The position numbers and the translations under genes are program-made. A stretch of DNA of 64,000 nt from Nephrocerus scutellatus (lineage: Eukaryota; Arthropoda; Insecta; Diptera; Pipunculidae): the NCBI GenBank assembly GCA_947095585.1, contig OX352763.1, positions 13,441,462-13,505,461 of the forward strand, read 5' to 3'. The notes beneath the pieces were generated by a model that ran no database searches, was not told the origin of the DNA, and saw nothing but the letters and a program-made list of their open reading frames with translations. This document shows positions 62,401-64,000 of the stretch, piece after piece. Numbering within the stretch: the stretch's first letter is position 1; each line of letters opens with the position of its first letter.

Positions 62401-63115
62401 GCCCTTGAACATACCGCTTTCGGATTATTCGAGGTGCACTTACTAAACGATTGACTGTATATAAAGAAAGAGTGTTATTCAGATTTGATTTTCGTTTATG
62501 AACAGCGACGAAGGTGATACAAGTTCCAATTCGGAGAATGAAGGAAAAGCTATGGATAACTTTTCTGACATGGAGGGTCCTTGCTGCCAACCGCTTAAAG
62601 TGCCACCATGTTCGCCTGACTTTGAGGCTATTGAAAAACGAAAGGTATGTTGTTGATTATTGATCAATTCGAATAAGGGCTATAGGGTTGTATACATAAT
62701 CGTTTTCAAAACTCAGTTTAAAATCAGAAGAATGCAACGAGTTATGCGCTTCCTGGATAAAATGTATTTTCAACCATTGGCCAGAAAGAAACGAATGCGA
62801 ATAATGAATAATAAGATAAGAGCAACAATCAAATCAGAAAGCAATAAACTAAAAAGAAAACAATTAAGACAATCACAGAATTTTAAGAGAAACCTTCTTA
62901 GCAAACATTATTCCTTGGTGAAGAAGAAGCGCATACGCATATCGAAAAGTCTGAAATTCTTCTGCCGAAGGCATAATATTGTCATTGTTCGAAAACACAA
63001 AAGAAAGGTAAAATATAAGAGATTGGGTTTTAGGATATCAATTGATCTGTTACAGATTTCCAAGACAATACAAGAACGAAACGTATTTGTTGAAAAACTA
63101 ACAAATTTGGAATGA
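38413..63115 (+). CDS. NnaD: cytosolic carboxypeptidase (CCP/Nna1 family, M14B), multi-exon gene
   Basis: This entry covers the whole gene; exons follow separately. The product is a zinc metallocarboxypeptidase. Family members act in the cytosol on tubulin and other proteins with C-terminal or side-chain glutamates. Eight exons with GT-AG borders (38413-38565, 41393-42435, 43540-43686, 43793-43916, 44008-44145, 49464-49744, 49840-49999, 50090-50248) join in one frame of 735 codons. Visible motifs are the family's N-terminal beta domain, the zinc ligands HPSE and CDMHAHS, the substrate-binding DLNRQY and the catalytic Glu in YTLEASFGG. The gene then ends either in the exon 58139-58357 (807 codons of visible protein) or by splicing at 58207 into 62342-62433, 62506-62644 and 62717-63115 (967 codons). 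The start codon lies in an unidentified upstream exon. The assignment to NnaD rather than another CCP paralogue is inferred. Confidence 0.9.
38849..39087 (-). mobile_element. RTE-like LINE, 3' fragment in an NnaD intron
   Basis: It starts with CATCATCATCATATTTGGCT (complement of the 3' tail with four GAT units). The minus strand then encodes [20 protein letters not shown] and [18 protein letters not shown], the conserved end of the element's ORF. It is well preserved, hence fairly recent, and is 5' truncated to about 240 bp. Confidence 0.9.
39263..39390 (+). mobile_element. CR1/Jockey-group LINE, 3' fragment
   Basis: Plus-strand frames read [20 protein letters not shown] then QAF, matching MWNALPSPVFPHNYDPQAF at the end of the LINE at 28-29 kb. 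Only this short piece is recognisable. Confidence 0.65.
39391..41392. other. NnaD intron, mostly unassigned
   Basis: A TAGG microsatellite lies at about 39870-39888. Around 40428-40520 a plus-strand piece reading [20 protein letters not shown] is another 3' fragment of the CR1-like LINE. The rest is AT-rich intron without identified features. The branch/polypyrimidine region TGATCCTCCCCCTCGCAG precedes the next exon. Confidence 0.6.
41393..42435 (+). CDS. NnaD: NnaD large exon: acidic/Ser linker and start of the CCP N-domain
   Basis: The acceptor is CTCCCCCTCGCAG (41380-41392) and the donor CAG|GTGAGT at 42436. The exon begins in phase 0 with [20 protein letters not shown] and is 1043 nt, leaving two bases (AG) for the next exon. 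Its first half is Ser-rich and acidic ([14 protein letters not shown]), encoded partly by GAT/GAA triplet repeats. A Lys/Asn-rich, AT-rich stretch follows at 41891-42199. The conserved domain then starts at [45 protein letters not shown] and [17 protein letters not shown], the hallmark opening of CCP enzymes. The ATG at 41507 is internal and not needed as a start, because the frame is open back to the acceptor. Confidence 0.9.
42482..43330 (-). mobile_element. RTE-like LINE pieces in an NnaD intron, partly duplicated
   Basis: On the minus strand, 42875-42605 encodes [50 protein letters not shown] and [13 protein letters not shown]. Then the sequence jumps to the [13 protein letters not shown] region (42485-42600), so the catalytic half of the RT is deleted. 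A second, more decayed copy of the TAYKIFS..CGFIP region follows at 43021-43330 in the same orientation, repeating GATAGAGGAGAAAATCTTAT and ACGATAATTGCTGCA. The pair is a local tandem duplication or two insertions. Confidence 0.85.
43540..43686 (+). CDS. NnaD: NnaD exon, CCP N-domain
   Basis: The acceptor is TATACATAG and the donor GA|GTAAGT. The first base completes an Arg codon with the preceding AG. The peptide is [20 protein letters not shown], then [20 protein letters not shown] and ICYYRND. The F-IVNL-K--SLY--GMKPL-YS and GW-R-G--I-YY-N patterns are the most conserved part of the beta-sandwich N-domain of cytosolic carboxypeptidases. Confidence 0.93.
43793..43916 (+). CDS. NnaD: NnaD exon, CCP N-domain
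   Basis: The acceptor is CAACCACGTAG and the donor CAG|GTGAGA. Phase follows from the previous exon (GA plus A gives Glu). The peptide is [20 protein letters not shown], then [20 protein letters not shown] and Q. The [22 protein letters not shown] pattern is typical of the family. Confidence 0.93.
44008..44145 (+). CDS. NnaD: NnaD exon, N-domain/catalytic domain junction
   Basis: The acceptor is TTGCTTTTCAG and the donor AAG|GTATGT. It is 46 codons, phase 0 on both sides. The peptide includes [20 protein letters not shown] followed by [11 protein letters not shown]. The C--LC-SLAGN-VY-LT pattern leads into the metallopeptidase domain. The next exon is more than 5 kb away. Confidence 0.93.
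44402..44480 (+). repeat. ACTAGCTG-type repeat start
   Basis: ACTAGCTGATTACCCGGCGT followed by TGCCCAGG is the opening motif shared with the repeats at 964 and 36874. The right limit is unclear because the downstream sequence lacks the CACGCG blocks. Confidence 0.45.
44481..45230. other. NnaD intron, unassigned
   Basis: No feature is recognised apart from chance frames (44604-44924 plus; 44970-45236 minus). Confidence 0.4.
45231..45640. repeat. tandem minisatellite, about five units of 69-102 bp
   Basis: Units start at about 45231, 45333, 45413, 45482 and 45563. Each contains a version of ACCATTCAATTCAGCGACCC and GAAAACTATAGAATCGACAC, then usually TAATATCGG and a C-rich spacer. On the minus strand each unit encodes a peptide like [17 protein letters not shown], partly in one open frame (45444-45226), but stops and frame changes between units argue against a protein. 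It lies in an NnaD intron. Confidence 0.85.
45720..46480 (+). mobile_element. CR1/Jockey-group LINE, RT C-terminal part
   Basis: In successive plus-strand frames the sequence reads [20 protein letters not shown] (45825), [10 protein letters not shown] (45912), [20 protein letters not shown] (about 46005-46065), [17 protein letters not shown] (46225-46275) and [20 protein letters not shown] (about 46375-46430). These are the thumb and C-terminal blocks of the same LINE family as at 28 kb. Stops and frameshifts show decay. Confidence 0.8.
46520..48139. other. NnaD intron, unassigned
   Basis: This is 1.6 kb of AT-rich intron without a recognised exon, RNA gene or repeat. Confidence 0.4.
48140..48560 (-). 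mobile_element. probable solo LTR, antisense to NnaD
   Basis: On the plus strand it starts TGTTACGAAATTTAGGC, the complement of an LTR end ...TAACA. On the minus strand the order expected of an LTR is seen: a TATA box, an initiator 32 bp downstream (48404), a long R-like leader, AATAAA (complement at 48200-48205), then a short U5-like stretch ending TTCGTAACA. No gag/pol coding flanks it, so if it is an LTR it is solo. The left-most U3 end and target duplication were not found, so the upper limit is approximate. Confidence 0.45.
48400..48462 (-). promoter_or_regulatory. TATA/initiator core promoter with heat-shock-element-like site
   Basis: Reading the minus strand: AAGTTTCTAGAAACTTTTC (48443-48461) has alternating TTC/GAA units like a heat shock element. 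TATAAATA lies at 48436-48429. TCAGTT, with its A at 48404, sits 32 bp downstream and matches the insect initiator. No ORF follows downstream, which suits an LTR rather than a host gene. Confidence 0.5.
49272..49347 (+). mobile_element. tRNA-derived SINE, short 3' fragment
   Basis: TTAAATTGAAGGTCATTCCA then TCGCAAGAAGCTTGGTCCTG and GATCTGTTGCGCC plus ATATTATT match the 3' end of the full SINE at 35.6 kb, with the ATTTGTGTGCAAAAATA segment deleted. It lies about 115 bp upstream of the NnaD exon at 49464. Confidence 0.7.
49464..49744 (+). CDS. NnaD: NnaD exon, first zinc motif and substrate-binding motif
   Basis: The acceptor is TTCCATCTACAG and the donor AAAG|GTTAGT. It is 281 nt and ends in phase 2. 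It encodes [20 protein letters not shown] with the zinc ligands His and Glu of HPSE. Then come [20 protein letters not shown] and [11 protein letters not shown] with the Asn-Arg pair that binds the substrate carboxylate. All key residues are intact, so the enzyme is probably active. Confidence 0.97.
49840..49999 (+). CDS. NnaD: NnaD exon, third zinc ligand
   Basis: The acceptor is TTTATTTTGCAG and the donor AAG|GTAGAC. The first base completes Arg. The peptide is [20 protein letters not shown], then NIFVYGCEN and later [20 protein letters not shown] carries the third zinc-binding His, and HNIF-YGC is a family signature. Confidence 0.97.
50090..50248 (+). CDS. NnaD: NnaD exon, catalytic glutamate
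   Basis: The acceptor is TTTGTTTGTAG and the donor GCG|GTAAGT. It is 53 codons. The peptide begins [20 protein letters not shown], continues [20 protein letters not shown], then [13 protein letters not shown]. The Glu in YTLEASFGG is the general base/acid of M14 peptidases and is present. The next exon (58139) is about 7.9 kb downstream. Confidence 0.96.
50249..51439. other. NnaD intron with a poly(T) tract
   Basis: A run of about 32 T lies at 50455-50487. It could be the poly(A) tail of an antisense retroposed copy, but no recognisable body flanks it. The rest is AT-rich and unassigned. Confidence 0.5.
51440..52830 (+). mobile_element. Jockey/R1-group LINE, RT to 3' end, decayed
   Basis: The plus strand encodes [16 protein letters not shown] (about 51515), [18 protein letters not shown] (about 51760, the catalytic YADD), [20 protein letters not shown] (about 51975-52035) and [10 protein letters not shown] (about 52095). 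It ends with a zinc knuckle [18 protein letters not shown] (about 52515-52570) and [22 protein letters not shown] motif (about 52810) marks the likely 3' end. Frames change repeatedly, so it is inactive. It belongs to a different family from the GAT-tailed LINE. Confidence 0.85.
52831..54180. other. NnaD intron, unassigned
   Basis: No exon or repeat is recognised. The frame at 53304-53575 is short and lacks support. Confidence 0.4.
54190..57440 (-). mobile_element. CR1/Jockey-group LINE, split by a nested RTE-like LINE
   Basis: The two halves are collinear on the minus strand. The upper half (57440-57175) encodes [20 protein letters not shown] and [13 protein letters not shown] (RT blocks with the first catalytic Asp), reaching [11 protein letters not shown]. 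The lower half (54656-54190) resumes with [20 protein letters not shown] and DSTLS (the ADD block), then [12 protein letters not shown] and a C-terminal piece. In the unsplit relative at 28.4 kb SPTL and LILINNLL are adjacent, so the 2.5 kb between them is an insertion. The C-terminal half also has internal deletions. Confidence 0.85.
54657..57173 (-). mobile_element. RTE-like LINE, nearly complete copy nested in another LINE
   Basis: This is the best copy in the window. On the minus strand the AP endonuclease starts near 57110: [45 protein letters not shown] and ILGDMN. It continues in the frame 56630-56247 with [13 protein letters not shown] and [12 protein letters not shown]. The linker 56240-55980 is frame-broken. 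The RT runs open for 320 codons (55978-55016): [65 protein letters not shown] last frame (55009-54674) gives [20 protein letters not shown]. The 3' end is the GAT-type tail at 54657-54670. Three breaks (EN/RT linker, RT/C-terminus near 55012, and a stop in EN) make it inactive. Clade is provisional. Confidence 0.92.
57441..58138. other. NnaD intron, unassigned
   Basis: A small relic of the LINE 3' terminus (TCATCATCATATTTAACTAT) lies at 57661-57705. Otherwise it is AT-rich intron up to the acceptor TTATTTATTTTGCAG before 58139. Confidence 0.5.
58139..58357 (+). CDS. NnaD: NnaD exon, end of catalytic domain; short-isoform terminus
   Basis: The acceptor is ATTTATTTTGCAG. It begins in phase 0 with [20 protein letters not shown], the last conserved helix of the CCP peptidase domain, directly continuing HFNTA of the previous exon. 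If read to its stop (TAA, 58355-58357) it adds about 50 residues, extremely Lys/Arg-rich ([20 protein letters not shown]), ending RSEKSV. Alternatively a donor AAA|GTAAAG at 58208 lies in phase 0 and allows splicing to 62342. The donor lacks the usual G at its -1 position, so use of both forms is plausible. An ATTAAA-type signal occurs near 58470. Confidence 0.9.
   Translation, partial: DYEHMGRSFCETLLDYCDENPNKVKKRNKLYKQIKRIRRREKREKKNLRLKKLAEQGCILNEKIIKRSEKSV
58358..58634. other. probable 3' UTR of the short NnaD isoform
   Basis: This is the AT-rich sequence after the TAA. ATTAAA near 58470 and AATAATTATG near 58517 are weak poly(A)-signal candidates. Confidence 0.4.
58635..58800 (-). mobile_element. 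LINE relics (RTE-like tail and CR1/Jockey-like block)
   Basis: ATCATCATATTTATT (58636) resembles the tail of the RTE-like LINE. GCCGATTCATCGCTCTGCTA then GGGAGCATAGTGGGATCGTC match the 22.5-kb part of that element. Positions 58740-58800 encode on the minus strand [13 protein letters not shown], an RT VPQG-GPILF block of another LINE. Confidence 0.55.
58801..59559. other. intron of the long NnaD isoform, unassigned
   Basis: A TTTC microsatellite (CTTCTTTCTTTCTTTCTTGG) lies at about 59472-59491. Nothing else is recognised. Confidence 0.4.
59560..61490 (-). mobile_element. R1/LOA-like LINE 3' end (RNase H and C-terminus), split by a mariner
   Basis: On the minus strand 61486-61270 encodes [49 protein letters not shown] and NCRADELA, an RNase H domain with the catalytic-region DSQ and the late NxxAD motif. 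Then 61176-60907 gives [12 protein letters not shown] and a C-terminal piece [15 protein letters not shown]. After the mariner, 59721-59560 continues as [19 protein letters not shown] and ends at CCTAACCTAACCTA, a common 3' end of such LINEs in flies. The EN and RT are absent. Confidence 0.85.
59724..60904 (-). mobile_element. mariner (DD34D), nearly full length, inserted in a LINE
   Basis: The ends CGAGGGGTGCCGTAAAAGTT and the complement of TTTACGGCACCCTAAG are imperfect inverted repeats. They are flanked by TA at 59722-59723 and 60905-60906. The transposase is on the minus strand from 60729: [45 protein letters not shown] and [13 protein letters not shown] (paired helix-turn-helix region). 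Later, with two in-frame stops, it reads [10 protein letters not shown] and [13 protein letters not shown]. Counting from the Asp of HHDN to the Asp of APND gives exactly 34 intervening residues, the mariner signature. [17 protein letters not shown] ends it. It is 1181 bp, with inactivating stops and a small deletion. Confidence 0.93.
61491..62341. other. intron of the long NnaD isoform, with a LINE 3' relic
   Basis: Positions 61610-61711 on the plus strand are the 3' UTR and tail of the RTE-like LINE (GACATCGGCTCAAAATCGGG, then GTTTGTAGAGCCAAATACGA and TGATA). The rest is AT-rich and unassigned. Confidence 0.6.
62342..62433 (+). CDS. NnaD: NnaD alternative exon (long isoform)
   Basis: The acceptor is AAATCTTTAAACAG and the donor GAG|GTGCAC. 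The peptide is [20 protein letters not shown] then [10 protein letters not shown]. Phase 0 at the start suits the donor at 58208, and AG at the end is completed by C in the next exon. It continues the basic, helical C-terminal extension and then becomes acidic. The pattern of clean splice sites around a compositionally normal peptide supports coding. Confidence 0.8.
62506..62644 (+). CDS. NnaD: NnaD alternative exon (long isoform), acidic Ser-rich
   Basis: The acceptor is TCGTTTATGAACAG and the donor AAAG|GTATGT. The peptide is [20 protein letters not shown] then [20 protein letters not shown] and EAIEKRK. The [12 protein letters not shown] acidic run offers casein-kinase-2-like sites (inference). 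It ends in phase 0. Confidence 0.8.
62717..63115 (+). CDS. NnaD: NnaD 3'-terminal exon (long isoform), polybasic tail
   Basis: The acceptor TTTTCAAAACTCAG (ending 62716) gives phase 0 and an open frame of 132 codons to the TGA at 63113-63115. A second AG at 62726-62727 would run into a stop within about ten codons, so the first is preferred. The peptide is strikingly basic: [58 protein letters not shown]. It may be disordered or nucleic-acid/microtubule binding, which is inference. AT richness inflates Lys/Asn, so coding is likely but not certain. Confidence 0.6.
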   Translation, partial: FKIRRMQRVMRFLDKMYFQPLARKKRMRIMNNKIRATIKSESNKLKRKQLRQSQNFKRNLLSKHYSLVKKKRIRISKSLKFFCRRHNIVIVRKHKRKVKYKRLGFRISIDLLQISKTIQERNVFVEKLTNLE

Positions 63116-63530
63116 AATGTTGGAACGAAATTTTTGTTAATTTAAAAAATAATTAGTTTAAGCAAATTCAGGTCTCCAAAGCTTTCCAAACTGTTGAATG
63201 GTTCCAATTCGATTAAATATATTTGGTTTAGAAAATTTTCCAAAACTGTTTCAGAAACTCTCTAAATGGAAAAAACAATCCATAAATACTAGAACAACAC
63301 ACTTTCTTACTGTACTATACTATTTTAAAAAATTAAACGAAACGAAATTAATTGTTCATGTTAATTCTCTATCAAAACCTCTCAGAACCCCCAATCAGGA
63401 TTTAGAAATCTCTGAGATTTTTCGAAAGCTTTTTACACTATGAATCAATCGATTCTGTGTAATAAAAGATGCAGGATTTTAAGGTTTCATCACCATCTGA
63501 TGACCATCTGCAAAAAAAGTCTTCTTCTAC
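63116..63530. other. probable 3' UTR of the long NnaD isoform
   Basis: AT-rich sequence follows the TGA. AATAAA-like signals occur (GTGTAATAAAAGATGCAGG near 63460). No other feature is seen. Confidence 0.4.
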
Positions 63531-63780
63531 TTAAATGGAAGGCAACAACGCGTGGTAGTTGGTGAATTGGTTAGTACGTCCGAAGATAGGCTCAATGGTA
63601 GACCCGTGAGCTCGAGTTGAGGCACGGGTATTGCGGATGGGTTGGAGAATAGGCGGGATGCATCTGGATATTTCTTTTGAACACCGCTTGTGGAAAAAGC
63701 GATAAAACAGTGACAGGCAGGAAACATTCCTACAATGTTCAAGCGATTCGATTGTTTTCGCGATATGAACGAATAGACTT
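63531..63780 (-). mobile_element. CR1/Jockey-group LINE fragment
   Basis: The minus strand encodes [20 protein letters not shown] then FFHKRCSKEISRCIPPI and RASTRAHGSTIEPIFGRTNQ. This is the C-terminal part (RR-VASLSLFYR-FHG-CS-E----IPP) of the LINE family seen at 28 and 46 kb. It is about 80 codons and well preserved. Confidence 0.85.
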
Positions 63781-63784
63781 GATG

Positions 63785-64000
63785 TTTTCGAAAAGTCCGG
63801 AATGGTGTACCACAAGGATCAATCCTTGGTCCAACACTCTTCTCGTTATATGTGGACGAACTACCTAAAGTAATTAGGCATTATTCATATTTTCATGAGT
63901 TGTCCTATGAATGCGATTGATGACACTATTCATCTCATAAACGAGGATTTGTCAAGCATAAATGACTGGTACCTAAAACATGAACTACGTTTAAACTCAA
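63785..64000 (+). mobile_element. Jockey-group LINE RT fragment, runs off the window
   Basis: Plus-strand frames read GVPQGSILGPTLFSLYVDEL then PKVIRHYSYF, and after a frameshift and loss of the ADD block INEDLSSINDWYLKHELRLN and S at the window end. These are RT palm blocks of a Jockey-type element, in opposite orientation to the adjacent CR1-like fragment. Confidence 0.8.

Noticed and set aside
1..64000. CRISPR array, operon or bacterial-type defence system
   Set aside because: The DNA is clearly animal nuclear. The tandem repeats found lack the regular repeat-spacer structure, and no prokaryotic genes are present.

Overview
This window is AT-rich eukaryotic nuclear DNA with GT-AG introns, decayed mariner elements and several clades of insect-type non-LTR retrotransposons (LINEs). 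It looks like a dipteran genome. A higher fly such as a tephritid fruit fly is my inference from overall character, not something the sequence proves. Bacterial-style ORF calling is misleading here: nearly all ORFs of 60-130 codons are chance frames or transposon debris.

Only one host gene is supported. It runs left to right over the right 40% of the window, with exons between 38413 and 63115. It encodes a cytosolic (Nna1/CCP-type, M14B) metallocarboxypeptidase, most likely the fly NnaD orthologue, the family that removes glutamates from tubulin tails. Eight exons join in phase (735 codons) and carry both zinc-ligand motifs, the substrate-binding Asn-Arg motif and the catalytic Glu. The 3' end appears to be alternative: a short form stopping at 58357 and a longer form that splices into three further exons ending at 63115. 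Both forms end in Lys/Arg-rich tails. The first exons are not identified and may lie in the left part of the window, which would then be 5' intron or regulatory DNA, or outside it.

Left region (1-38400): no convincing host exon. It holds fragments of an RTE-like LINE with a GAT-type tail (3.1, 10.9, 14.4, 16.1, 21.3 and 31.7 kb), a second RTE-like LINE (24.6 kb), a CR1/Jockey-group LINE (11.2 and 28.1 kb), an R1/LOA-type LINE 3' end (13.3 kb), mariner-superfamily elements (3.6 relic, 18.1, 29.4 relic and 34.2 kb), a tRNA-derived SINE (35.6 and 37.6 kb), and a GC-rich CACGCG repeat family (1.0, 8.0, 27.3 and 36.9-37.9 kb), partly tandem. Between these is AT-rich DNA in which I see nothing.

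Right region (38400-64000): the introns of the carboxypeptidase gene are packed with the same families. Two nested insertions can be read directly. A nearly complete RTE-like LINE sits inside a CR1-like LINE (54.2-57.4 kb), and a DD34D mariner with TA duplications sits inside an antisense R1/LOA-like LINE (59.6-61.5 kb). There is also an 80-bp tandem repeat, a likely solo LTR carrying a heat-shock-like promoter on the minus strand, and a LINE running off the right edge.

Most worth following up: the SINE family, the CACGCG tandem family, the possible in-frame 309-nt 'exitron' in the big carboxypeptidase exon, its two alternative polybasic C-termini, and the nested insertions.
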